From NCBI GenBank assembly GCA_964574985.1, contig CAZNPH010000005.1:62001-126000 (forward strand): 64,000 nt of DNA. The letters run 5' to 3'. The DNA comes from CAZNPH01 sp964574985 (GTDB taxonomy: Bacteria > Bacteroidota > Bacteroidia > Bacteroidales > SM23-62). The position numbers and the translations under genes were made by a program. Numbering within the stretch: the first letter of the stretch is position 1; each line of letters starts with the position of its first letter. The notes below the pieces were generated by a model, which worked only from the letters and a program-made list of their open reading frames with translations, did no database searches and had not been told where the DNA came from. This document shows positions 34,300-42,788 of this stretch, piece after piece.

Positions 34300-35757
34300 A
34301 TGCAATATTTAAAGGATATAGAGCCTGCCGAAGTATGGCAATATTTCGAGGAAATCTGCAGGATACCGCGTCTTTCAAAGAAAGAATCGAAAATCACGGA
34401 ATATCTGCTTTCCTTCGCCGGAAAGCACCGGCTGGAAGCAAAACAGGATGACACCGGCAATGTACTGATCCGCAAGAAAGCCTCCCCCGGAAAAGAGAAG
34501 CTCCCCCCGGTCGTACTTCAGAGCCATGTGGACATGGTCGGTGAAAAGGAAATGGATGTCGAACATGATTTTGAAAAGGATCCCATCGTTCCCACCATCA
34601 AAGGAGATCATGTAACGGCCAGGGGAACCACACTCGGAGCAGATGACGGAATCGGTATGGCCGCCCAGCTGGCCATTCTTGCAAGCCGGGAGATCGAACA
34701 CGGCCCCCTCGAATGCCTGTTTACGGTGGATGAAGAAAGCGGCCTTACAGGTGCGGCCCGGATGGAAGGTAATTTCTTTGAAGGCAGGATACTCATTAAC
34801 CTGGATTCGGAAGACGAAGGAGAGCTTTTCATCGGGTGTGCAGGAGGTGTGGATACCATCGGCACTTTCAGGTACAAATCAAAAAAAACCGGGCAAAAAT
34901 CAGAAGCTTATCTGGTGAGGGTAAACGGACTCAAAGGGGGGCATTCCGGAGATGAGATCCACAAAGACCATGGAAATGCGATCAAGATACTGAACCGCTT
35001 CCTCTGGAATGCCACCCGGGAATTTAAGCTGCAGATATCCAGTTTCAACGGGGGGAATCTGAGGAACGCCATTCCCAGGGAATCGGAAGCCAGAATTGTC
35101 ATACCGGCCAAACACCGGGAAAATTTTGAAGGTTTTTTCAGAATATTCAGCAACACCATTGCCGGGGAACTGGGTAAACCGGAACCCGATCTTTTTCTGG
35201 ATCTTCAGAGAACCGGAGAACCTCCCGCTGTAATGAGCAGGAAACAACAGAGGAAATTACTGAATACCCTTTATGCCTGTCCTCACGGTGTCATCTCCTG
35301 GGCCAGGGAAATGGATGATCTGGTGGAAACATCCGCCAACCTGGCCAGCATTCAATTCACCGGTGACAATCACATATCCGTGGTGACCAGTCAGAGAAGT
35401 TCCCTGGAATCGGCAAAAAAAGACATTTCCGACCGCTTGATCAGCATATTCCAGAACGGAGGATTCAAAGCCAAAAGATCGGGGGGATATCCTGGCTGGA
35501 CACCCAACCGGAAATCTGCCATTCTCAAAGCCACGGAGAAAACGTACAGGGAGCTGTTCAGAAAAAAGCCCGTGGTCAGGGCCGTACATGCGGGATTGGA
35601 ATGTGGTCTTTTTCTTGAAAAATATCCCGGTCTGGACATGATCTCCTTCGGCCCCACCATAAAAGGAGCGCACACACCAAAAGAAAGGATCAGCATTGAA
35701 TCAACCGTCAGGTTCTGGAAGCTCCTGTTACGGGTTATCCGGAACGTCCCCGGTTGA
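34300..35757 (+). CDS. pepD: Aminoacyl-histidine dipeptidase (peptidase D, M20C family)
   Basis: Cytosolic zinc dipeptidase of 485 residues, broad for Xaa-His and other dipeptides. The metal site appears in VVLQSHVDMVGEK (His and the catalytic Asp), LGADDGIGMAAQLAI (bridging Asp), VDEESGLTGA (catalytic and ligand Glu), NLDSEDEGELFIGCAGG and the C-terminal SFGPTIKGAHTPKE (His). A dimerisation lid domain lies between. A longer frame begins with ATG at 34189 or earlier start codons, but its hydrophobic 37 residues do not match the family, so the ATG at 34300 is chosen; if used, the longer form would carry a signal-like N-terminus. Confidence 0.94.
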   Translation: MQYLKDIEPAEVWQYFEEICRIPRLSKKESKITEYLLSFAGKHRLEAKQDDTGNVLIRKKASPGKEKLPPVVLQSHVDMVGEKEMDVEHDFEKDPIVPTIKGDHVTARGTTLGADDGIGMAAQLAILASREIEHGPLECLFTVDEESGLTGAARMEGNFFEGRILINLDSEDEGELFIGCAGGVDTIGTFRYKSKKTGQKSEAYLVRVNGLKGGHSGDEIHKDHGNAIKILNRFLWNATREFKLQISSFNGGNLRNAIPRESEARIVIPAKHRENFEGFFRIFSNTIAGELGKPEPDLFLDLQRTGEPPAVMSRKQQRKLLNTLYACPHGVISWAREMDDLVETSANLASIQFTGDNHISVVTSQRSSLESAKKDISDRLISIFQNGGFKAKRSGGYPGWTPNRKSAILKATEKTYRELFRKKPVVRAVHAGLECGLFLEKYPGLDMISFGPTIKGAHTPKERISIESTVRFWKLLLRVIRNVPG

Positions 35758-35823
35758 AAGGTATTATTCCGCGGGATCGAATTCAGACCGGGCCATATTT
35801 CCCGTAAGGCAAACCAAAACAAG

Positions 35824-35854
35824 TTGGATAAGAAAGTCATTAAGCATAATTTTG
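35824..35854 (+). promoter_or_regulatory. Promoter of the VTC/DUF4956 pair
   Basis: TTG (35824-35826) and an exact -7 box TAATTTTG (35847-35854) with 20 bases between. The leader would be about 15 bases to the ATG at 35877. Confidence 0.55.
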
Positions 35855-35876
35855 AAGGATATTTCGTTCCACAGAC

Positions 35877-36662
35877 ATGAACTCCCTGGATCAGATACTG
35901 CAAAAACATCAAACCATTTCCCTCAGGCAGCTGAACGAACTCAAATTTTCGGACAGGACCGACACCAAGTTTGTTTTCAGCATCGATATGCTGTCCTCCC
36001 TGATGGATATGTCTGCAGATCATTACAGGATCCTTAACATAAACGGCAAACTTGATTTCCAATATGAAACCATCTATTATGACACCAAAGAACTGGACTT
36101 TTATTACGACCATCATCAGGGAAAAAGAAGCCGGTTCAAGGTCAGGGTAAGGAAATACACCGACACCAACGACTGTTTCCTGGAAGTCAAGGAAAAAAAC
36201 AACAAAGAAAGAACCATCAAAAGAAGGATTTGGATTCCATCCCGTGACGATGTTTTCACCGAATCCTCAAAACGTTTCATCAGGGAAAATGCCGGTTTGG
36301 ATCCCGGAATTCTACAACCTGCCCTGAGAACTAATTTCAGAAGGATTACCCTTTCAGGGACGGACCTGCCCGAAAGGATCACCATCGACCGGGACATATC
36401 CTGTACACGGGATTCCAAAAATATTCACCTTTCCGGCATTGTGATCGCCGAAATAAAAAGAGAACATACCACCGGTTCGGCAAAATTTTGTAACTTTCTC
36501 AAGATACTGGGTATAAGGCCCGTTAATGTAAGTAAATATGCCATCGGGATGGCCCTGCTCAATCCGGATGTCAAACACAACCGTTTCAAGGAAAAAATCA
36601 TCCAGATCAACAGAATAAGTCATGATAACTGCCATACTCGCACAGATTCGCGAACCCATTGA
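35877..36662 (+). CDS. VTC-domain (polyphosphate polymerase-like) protein
   Basis: A 261-residue protein of the VTC/CYTH superfamily. Basic residues that line the triphosphate tunnel are visible in FSDRTDTKFVFSIDML near 24-39, SRFKVRVRKYTDTNDCFLEVKEK near 83-105 and KERTIKRRIWIP; DTKELDFYYDHHQGK precedes them. In yeast Vtc4 this domain makes polyphosphate from ATP; in bacteria the same domain is usually encoded with a DUF4956 membrane protein, as here, where the next gene overlaps by 41 bases. Polyphosphate synthesis is inferred from the family and has not been shown for this branch. Confidence 0.88.
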   Translation: MNSLDQILQKHQTISLRQLNELKFSDRTDTKFVFSIDMLSSLMDMSADHYRILNINGKLDFQYETIYYDTKELDFYYDHHQGKRSRFKVRVRKYTDTNDCFLEVKEKNNKERTIKRRIWIPSRDDVFTESSKRFIRENAGLDPGILQPALRTNFRRITLSGTDLPERITIDRDISCTRDSKNIHLSGIVIAEIKREHTTGSAKFCNFLKILGIRPVNVSKYAIGMALLNPDVKHNRFKEKIIQINRISHDNCHTRTDSRTH

Positions 36663-37320
36663 ACTTTTCGGCATTGAGATGCTGGACACGGAAGATTTCA
36701 TGGAGTTGCTGGCCCGCTTTATTTTCAACCTGCTGGTCATTGGGGTAATCGTACGCGGATTGTATTATTCCGTCTGCCGCCGCAAAGATTACCTTTTTTC
36801 CTACATTTTGATCAGTATGGTGGTGTTCTTCCTTTGCTTCCTGCTTGAAAACGTCAAATTACAGATTGGGTTTGCACTCGGCCTCTTTGCAGTATTCGGG
36901 ATCATCCGTTACCGGACCAATACCATTCCCATCAAGGAAATGACTTATTTGTTCCTGGTCATCGGTGTTTCGGTAATCAATGCACTCGCAACCAAACAAA
37001 TCAGTTACGCGGAGCTGATATTTACCAATATTGCCATCATGGCATTGGTGTATATGCTGGAGCGTGTCTGGCTGCTCGAAAATGAAGCAAGAAAAACCAT
37101 CGAATACGAAAAGATCGATCTGATCAAGCCCGAAAACAGAGATCAATTGTACAAAGACCTCCGGGACAGAACCGGGCTTGATATTCACCGGGTTGAGATC
37201 GGAAGGATTAATTTCCTGAGGGACACGGTCAGACTGCGTATCTATTTCATGGACGCAAATGAACACTATTTTGATGAAGAGGACGAAACCGGGACCAGCA
37301 GCCGGCTGGATATGGACTGA
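36622..37320 (+). CDS. DUF4956 membrane protein
   Basis: A 232-residue protein with a short N-terminal cytoplasmic stretch and four closely spaced membrane segments (FIFNLLVIGVIVRGLYY, LFSYILISMVVFFLCFLL, LQIGFALGLFAVFGIIRYRTN, TYLFLVIGVSVINALA and a following LIFTNIAIMALVYML), then a soluble C-terminus of about 85 residues. FGIIRYRTNTIPIKEMTYLF is a clear DUF4956 landmark. The 41-base overlap with the VTC gene argues for a complex between the two products, with DUF4956 giving a membrane anchor or channel. The acidic tail (EEDETGTSSRLDMD) is notable. Confidence 0.9.
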   Translation: MITAILAQIREPIELFGIEMLDTEDFMELLARFIFNLLVIGVIVRGLYYSVCRRKDYLFSYILISMVVFFLCFLLENVKLQIGFALGLFAVFGIIRYRTNTIPIKEMTYLFLVIGVSVINALATKQISYAELIFTNIAIMALVYMLERVWLLENEARKTIEYEKIDLIKPENRDQLYKDLRDRTGLDIHRVEIGRINFLRDTVRLRIYFMDANEHYFDEEDETGTSSRLDMD

Positions 37321-37324
37321 CGGA

Positions 37325-37732
37325 TCAATCTCCTTTGCTGCAGAATTCAGTAAGTACTCCCAATGTGGATGAAGGATGCAGGAATCCTGTATCAAGTTGT
37401 TCCGCACCTTTTCCGGGTTCCCGGTCGATCAACCTGATCCCTTTATCTTCTGCCTCTTCCAGTGCACTGGTTACGTCATCAACGGAAAATGCTATATGAT
37501 GGAGTCCGGGGCCCTTCTTATCGATGAACCGGCGGACCGGACCGTCAGGACCGGTGGATTCCAGCAATTCGATCTTTGTATCCCCCACCCTGAAGAATGC
37601 GGTCCTGACCATTTGTTCCGGAATATCCTCCACCGCATAGCAATGCAGACCAAGCACATCTTCGTAGTACCGGATCGATTCATCGAGTTCGCGGACTGCG
37701 ATGCCGATATGTTCAATGCCTTTTATTTCCAT
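37325..37732 (-). CDS. mce: Methylmalonyl-CoA epimerase
   Basis: VOC-superfamily metalloenzyme of 135 residues that interconverts (R)- and (S)-methylmalonyl-CoA in propionate metabolism. IEHIGIAVRELDESIRYYED at the N-terminus gives the first metal His, GPGLHHIAFSVDDV the second, and the C-terminal LHPSSTLGVLTEFC the Glu ligand and active-site region. Length equals the family norm. No mutase gene is present in the window. It converges on the DUF4956 gene with four bases between them. Confidence 0.93.
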   Translation of the reverse strand: MEIKGIEHIGIAVRELDESIRYYEDVLGLHCYAVEDIPEQMVRTAFFRVGDTKIELLESTGPDGPVRRFIDKKGPGLHHIAFSVDDVTSALEEAEDKGIRLIDREPGKGAEQLDTGFLHPSSTLGVLTEFCSKGD

Positions 37733-37737
37733 GGCCG

Positions 37738-38280
37738 CTAGGATTTGGTTACTTCTGTTGATTTCATGATCTGGTGGGCATAGTGCCTCCAGGTGGCCAT
37801 ATCCGTTCCCGGACAGGAAAACTCACCGTACAGATATTCCCCCTCCGCTTTGGTGTACCAGACCAGTTTATAGTATTCCGTATTGCCCCTGCAGGTCATG
37901 AACTCAAGATATCCGATTTTCTTCCCCGATACCATGACCGTGTCACGGGCGATATAATGTTCAGACGGATGCATCTTATCCATGATGTATTCAGGGGTTA
38001 GCCTGGGGAGCAATGTGCCGAACCGCTGATCCCTGGTCATTCTCAGTTCGATCTGCACCTTCATATAGCCATCGGAATATACTTCCCGCAATGCATACCT
38101 GGAGTCCAGCATCCTTTCGGTGACACCAAAGTAAGTGGGCATAAGTATCCTGATGTGATCATCCAGTACTTTTCGTGGCTGAAGAACGATCCTGTTAAAT
38201 GAACATCCGCATGAAAGCAAGACCGCGGTGAGAAAAACCGGGAAAAATACTGCCCGTATATTTCGTCTGAAGGATCTCAT
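37738..38280 (-). CDS. Putative lipoprotein of unknown function
   Basis: A 180-residue protein with an N-terminal lipoprotein-type signal (FFPVFLTAVLLSCGCS, lipid-bearing Cys near 24 or 26). The mature part is compact and mixed alpha/beta, with two Cys (CRGN and SCPG) near residues 131 and 155. No family recognised with confidence. The frame extends to a TTG at 38304 that overlaps the GH3 gene, but the ATG at 38280 starts the signal directly. It lies 20 bases after the GH3/beta-lactamase gene on the same strand. Confidence 0.72.
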   Translation of the reverse strand: MRSFRRNIRAVFFPVFLTAVLLSCGCSFNRIVLQPRKVLDDHIRILMPTYFGVTERMLDSRYALREVYSDGYMKVQIELRMTRDQRFGTLLPRLTPEYIMDKMHPSEHYIARDTVMVSGKKIGYLEFMTCRGNTEYYKLVWYTKAEGEYLYGEFSCPGTDMATWRHYAHQIMKSTEVTKS

Positions 38281-38300
38281 TTTAAAAAACGCAAATATTA

Positions 38301-41300
38301 TCAAAATTTATCATTACCGGACAGACTTGCATTGATTATTTCCTGAATAACCGTTCTGACATTGTCCTTGATCAACCGGGTGTTGTCCTGATCCGGATGA
38401 ATCCTGTTGGACAGGAAGACATACATGATGCCGGTAACCGGATCGGCCCAAACCATGGTCCCGGTAAAACCTGTGTGCCCGAAGCTTTCAGGGGAAACAC
38501 ACTGGCAAGTTGGCCCTTCTTTTTCATAATCCATCTCGGGTTTGTCAAATCCCAGGCCCCTCCTGTTCCCATCCTCACAGTATGGACATGAGTTGTAAAG
38601 TCTGACCGTTTCATCCCGGATGTATCTTCTGCCCCCGTATTCTCCTCCGTTCAAATACATCTGCATCATTTTGGCCAGATCGTTTGCACAGGCAAACACA
38701 CCCGCGTGCCCGGCAATGCCACCGAGCATGGCTGCCCCGGGATCATGGACATGTCCGTGCAGCAACTGCCTTCTGAATACTACATCATTTTCGGTGGGGA
38801 CGATCTTTTCCCTGGGAAAGCGGTTCAGGGGCAGGTACCCGGAATGGTTCATGCCCAGATGCTTGTAAAAATTATGGTATACACAGGCGTACAGATTCGT
38901 ATCGGTCATCCGTTCAATGATGTCTTTGTACAGGTAGAAACCAAGGTCGCTGTAATTGTATTCCTTTGTGTTTTCCACCGGGGATGAAATGATGGCGTAA
39001 TGAATGGAATCGTTGAAGCGTTTGTTCAGATACAAATTATCGGCCACCTGCATGGTAAAGGGATCGGCATAGTGAAAAGAAAATGCCCGGGGGGCATATT
39101 TCAGATTCCTGCTCAGGTAGGTATGGGCAGACAATTTGTGGGGATATTTTTCAGAGAGCCGGTTGCTGATCATGCTTTCATCGGGATCAAGTGTTTCAAG
39201 GGTCGCATAATAGAAAGGGATCCAGGATTGGAGACCTGCCTGATGGGTCAGTATTTGCTTGTTGAGCAATTCTCCCTTATCCGTGGTATCCAGGTAAGGC
39301 AGGTATTCCCCGATCGAATCCTCCACGGAGAACCTGCCCCGGTCGGTCAGTTTCATAAGGCAGGGCAACGTGGCCACGATCTTGGTGATGCTGGCAACAT
39401 CATAGACATCGGTAAGACGAACCTCACGATCCCGGGCATACGTGTGATGACCAAAGGCTTTGTGATATACGACCTTCCCGTTCCTTGCAACCAGTATCTG
39501 GCATCCCGGAGTGGCCTTGTTGCCAATCGCATCCGTGGCCACCGAATCGATTTTTTGCAGGATCCGTGAATCCATGCCTGCCTCCCCGGGCAATGCATAT
39601 CCCAGCCTGAATCCGCTTTGTGTATCCTTGCCTGATCCGGCCCGGAAATAACCTGAACTCACCGGCAATCTTCCCTTTGCCGGGATGCCACCGAAGACCA
39701 TTTGTGCCGCACATTGCTGAAAATCGCCGGCATCCTCACAGGACATGATCAGTGCCCTGAACAATTCAGGATGATCAAAGGCTTTCAGTGCATACGGATT
39801 TGCAAATACCGAAAGGACAACATTGTGCTCCCGGGCAAGTTCGGTAACAAATGCTGACTTTCGCAGGTCAATGCCATAGTTGTTCTCCGAACGGAGTGTA
39901 TTTCCGTGCAGGGAGACAATGATCAGATTATAATCTTTGAGCTTTTGATGCATTTGTTCGAAAACCCTTGGCCCGTCAGGTTCGGTCAGATGGTAATGAT
40001 CGATCTCCGTATACAATGCCAGCGCCTCCCGAAAAGCATCCGGCCTGGCAGGACCGATGGATAAACCGGCGATACGAAGGGTATCCAGCCTGCGGAGGGG
40101 AATTATGCCGGAATCATTGATCAGGAGAGTCAGGGAAGATCGAACCAGGGCCGAACGTATGGCTCTGGAAGAAGGATGATTCAATGAATCATAAATGCCT
40201 TTGACAGGCACCGGCCGGTAATGTGACAGGCCGGCCCAGGCTTTTGCTGCCAGGATTTTCCTGACCCGGTCATCCAGTGCTTCCCGGGTTATGTGGCCTC
40301 TTTTTATTTCCCGCCTGATCACGGATATCGCTTTGCCAATGTCGGGAGGCATCAGCAAAATGTGGTTACCGGCCACGGCAGCCTTACCCTCCAATTCTCC
40401 GGGTTTCTGAAACCGGCTTACTGCTTTCATGTTCAGGGCATCGGTCACCACCAGACCCCTGAAGCCCATTTCCTCCTTCAACAGTAGGGTTACTATTTTT
40501 TCGGACAGTGAGGTTGCCTGGCCCGGGGTGGAATCCAGTGAGGGAACATATAAATGAGCCACCATGATGCCGGTCACTCCGCTGTCGATGCATCTTCTGA
40601 AAGGCATAAGCTCAATGCTGTCGAGCCGCGTCCGGTCATGTCCGATCTGTGGCAGGGTTTGATGAGAATCCAGCCGGGTATCCCCGTGTCCCGGGAAGTG
40701 CTTCGCGGTGGCAAGGATATGTTCATCCTGCAAACCCCGCATATAGGCAACGGATTTACGGGCGACGTCTTCACTGTTCTCTCCGAAGGACCGGCAATTG
40801 ATGACCGGATTCCCCGGATCCATATTCACATCCGCCACAGGGGCAAAATTCATATGCACACCCAGCTGTTTCAGTTGTTTCCCTATGGTTCTTCCCATTC
40901 GGTATATGCACGAATCATCCCGGATGGCCCCCAGGGTGATCTGTTTGGGAAAAACCATACATGAATCAAGCCTCATGCCGGGACCCCATTCAGCATCAAG
41001 TGCTATCAGCAGGGGAGTTTTTGCCCGGGCCTGCAGGTGGTTGGTCATCCGGATCTGACGAACCGGTCCACCCTGAAAAAAAACCACACCACCGACATTA
41101 TACCTGGATACAAGTCTGGATAAATCATCCAGATGTTGCCGGTCACGGTTTGAATATGCCGGCACCATGAACAACTGGGCGATCTTCTCTTCGAGAGAAA
41201 AAGAATTCAATATGCTATCGGCCCATCGCGGAATGGAATCCATGAAAGAAGGGATCACCGGAATACCCTCCGGCCTGTCCGGCGATCCATGGACAGAATT

Positions 41301-41366
41301 CCCCCGCAGATTTCCACAACACAACATCAATACGGCAAACAACGCCAGGGTAAATTTGCTTCTCAT
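38301..41366 (-). CDS. Glycoside hydrolase family 3 / serine beta-lactamase-type hydrolase fusion
   Basis: A 1021-residue secreted protein with signal peptide (to about residue 23). The N-terminal GH3 domain (about 45-390) is NagZ-like: KHFPGHGDT at 222-230 carries the His-Asp dyad and Asp309 in VVTDALNMKAV is the nucleophile. A GH3 C-terminal domain follows (about 400-590). The C-terminal class C beta-lactamase/PBP-like domain (about 600-1010) has SITK at 659-662 (Ser659, Lys662), a YSD motif in YNYSDLGFYLY where YxN is usual, and HTGFTGTMVWADP. The fusion is known in Bacteroidota. Joint action on peptidoglycan sugar and peptide bonds is an inference. Confidence 0.9.
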   Translation of the reverse strand: MRSKFTLALFAVLMLCCGNLRGNSVHGSPDRPEGIPVIPSFMDSIPRWADSILNSFSLEEKIAQLFMVPAYSNRDRQHLDDLSRLVSRYNVGGVVFFQGGPVRQIRMTNHLQARAKTPLLIALDAEWGPGMRLDSCMVFPKQITLGAIRDDSCIYRMGRTIGKQLKQLGVHMNFAPVADVNMDPGNPVINCRSFGENSEDVARKSVAYMRGLQDEHILATAKHFPGHGDTRLDSHQTLPQIGHDRTRLDSIELMPFRRCIDSGVTGIMVAHLYVPSLDSTPGQATSLSEKIVTLLLKEEMGFRGLVVTDALNMKAVSRFQKPGELEGKAAVAGNHILLMPPDIGKAISVIRREIKRGHITREALDDRVRKILAAKAWAGLSHYRPVPVKGIYDSLNHPSSRAIRSALVRSSLTLLINDSGIIPLRRLDTLRIAGLSIGPARPDAFREALALYTEIDHYHLTEPDGPRVFEQMHQKLKDYNLIIVSLHGNTLRSENNYGIDLRKSAFVTELAREHNVVLSVFANPYALKAFDHPELFRALIMSCEDAGDFQQCAAQMVFGGIPAKGRLPVSSGYFRAGSGKDTQSGFRLGYALPGEAGMDSRILQKIDSVATDAIGNKATPGCQILVARNGKVVYHKAFGHHTYARDREVRLTDVYDVASITKIVATLPCLMKLTDRGRFSVEDSIGEYLPYLDTTDKGELLNKQILTHQAGLQSWIPFYYATLETLDPDESMISNRLSEKYPHKLSAHTYLSRNLKYAPRAFSFHYADPFTMQVADNLYLNKRFNDSIHYAIISSPVENTKEYNYSDLGFYLYKDIIERMTDTNLYACVYHNFYKHLGMNHSGYLPLNRFPREKIVPTENDVVFRRQLLHGHVHDPGAAMLGGIAGHAGVFACANDLAKMMQMYLNGGEYGGRRYIRDETVRLYNSCPYCEDGNRRGLGFDKPEMDYEKEGPTCQCVSPESFGHTGFTGTMVWADPVTGIMYVFLSNRIHPDQDNTRLIKDNVRTVIQEIINASLSGNDKF

Positions 41367-41403
41367 TCAATAAGGAATTGTGAATTCAATAAAAAGAAGG
41401 GAA

Positions 41404-41619
41404 TCAGGACAACAACCAGTCGCCCCCTCTCTCTCTGTACAAATCGATAAAACTGTCGATTGACCGGTCATACGTACTCTCGTAATCATCCGGGAAAAAA
41501 CAGGCAGGCATTTCTTTCACGCGACGGTGATAATGAAGGCAATCACAACATGTTCCTTTGCGGCTGCATGAATATGTGCAATTGCAATACCTTGTGTTCT
41601 CCGTTTTTTTACATTCCAT
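41404..41619 (-). CDS. DUF6485 family cysteine-rich small protein
   Basis: A 71-residue protein starting MECKKTENTRYCNCTYSCSR. Eight Cys occur in the first 40 residues (positions 3, 12, 14, 18, 24, 25, 27 and 40), an arrangement suggesting one or two zinc or iron-sulfur sites, followed by PACFFPDDYESTYDRSIDSFIDLY typical of the DUF6485 family. The open frame runs upstream into the protease gene, but only the portion from 41619 matches the family. It lies between the GH3 gene (37 bases downstream) and the C1 protease gene (23 bases upstream). Function unknown. Confidence 0.85.
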   Translation of the reverse strand: MECKKTENTRYCNCTYSCSRKGTCCDCLHYHRRVKEMPACFFPDDYESTYDRSIDSFIDLYRERGGDWLLS

Positions 41620-41642
41620 ACGATTCAACTGATTTACAATAA

Positions 41643-42788
41643 TTAAATACCCAGTTTTTTTCTGATCCCGCCGGGTATGGCGTCCACATGCAACATAATG
41701 CTCAGTGTCTTGTAACGCACATATGCCCTGGAAACGTATATATATCCCTGATAAGGATTTCCATCCGTGCCCCATGAATTTTTTACATAGTAATATTCAT
41801 TTCCCTCCTGATCACGGGCCTGGCCGACAATATGCATGCCGTGATCATCGGTTGTTGCATAATTGTCGAAGGCTTCCTGCCTGATTTCCCGGGTAATGGC
41901 CTTTTCTTCAACAGGCCCGTCAGATATATCCCCGTCTCCTTTTTCCCGGTCCGTATTACATGCAGGGACTATGGCAACGCCGTTTTCCCATGAGAAACCT
42001 GTTTCACTGACATCCGCACCCCAGAACACGGTATAATTGTTTTCCAGCGCATGATCAATGATCCGTATGAGTTCGTCCAGTCTGACATTGTAGATTTTCC
42101 CCCATGACCAGTTGTCAGGAACTTCGAGGATAAAAGACGTATAAAAGGGATGGTGGGTGTATGAACCCAGCAAAACATAATCTTCCAAATCCAATCCAAG
42201 GGCTTTTTCAAATGTCTTGGGTGTATATTGCTGATCCTCAAAAGCAAAAGAATCCGGGATTTTTCCGAGATAACTGTCCAGGAGGCAGGAAAACCCGGAA
42301 AACCAGACTTTGCTGAGCTTTTTGTTTTTGTCTTTGATCACCTCGTCGACATATCCCTTCAACACCCCGTCCATTTCCGGATGTACCGGTTTCTTTTCAC
42401 CCGGCAACAATCCGGGATAGACTTCTTCAGGGACGATGCCGTATTTCAACATGGCATCGGTTACATCATTGGCTGCTCCGCCTCCTGAAAAATTCATATT
42501 CCCGTGCATACGCACATATCTTTTGGCCTTCTGTTCATATGCATAGCGTACAATGAACATTTCGGATAAATCATACACACCTTTGTTCATCCTCAACAAT
42601 TCCGATTCCAGCAGCGAAATGGCCGAATAGGACCAGCAGGTACCGGAACGGTGCTGATCTTTCACGGGTGTGGCGCCAAGCTCCCTGATCATTTCAAACC
42701 GGCATCCTTCCCTTTGCCCTGAATTTTGCGGGAAGCCGGGAAAACCAGGCAGCAGGGCAATAAACAGCAGAACCGAAATTTTTTTCAT
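41643..42788 (-). CDS. C1-family (aminopeptidase C / bleomycin hydrolase-like) cysteine protease, secreted
   Basis: A 381-residue papain-fold protease with signal peptide (ISVLLFIALLPGFPGFPQ). Active-site residues are Gln45 and Cys51 in DQHRSGTCWSYS, His in TTDDHGMHIVGQ and Asn in YYVKNSWGTDG. The spacing and the LSEMFIVRYAYEQKAKRYVRMHG stretch resemble PepC/bleomycin hydrolase (C1B), but the protein is shorter and has a signal peptide, so it is a periplasmic or surface form. It overlaps the end of the hybrid kinase gene by four bases. Confidence 0.9.
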   Translation of the reverse strand: MKKISVLLFIALLPGFPGFPQNSGQREGCRFEMIRELGATPVKDQHRSGTCWSYSAISLLESELLRMNKGVYDLSEMFIVRYAYEQKAKRYVRMHGNMNFSGGGAANDVTDAMLKYGIVPEEVYPGLLPGEKKPVHPEMDGVLKGYVDEVIKDKNKKLSKVWFSGFSCLLDSYLGKIPDSFAFEDQQYTPKTFEKALGLDLEDYVLLGSYTHHPFYTSFILEVPDNWSWGKIYNVRLDELIRIIDHALENNYTVFWGADVSETGFSWENGVAIVPACNTDREKGDGDISDGPVEEKAITREIRQEAFDNYATTDDHGMHIVGQARDQEGNEYYYVKNSWGTDGNPYQGYIYVSRAYVRYKTLSIMLHVDAIPGGIRKKLGI

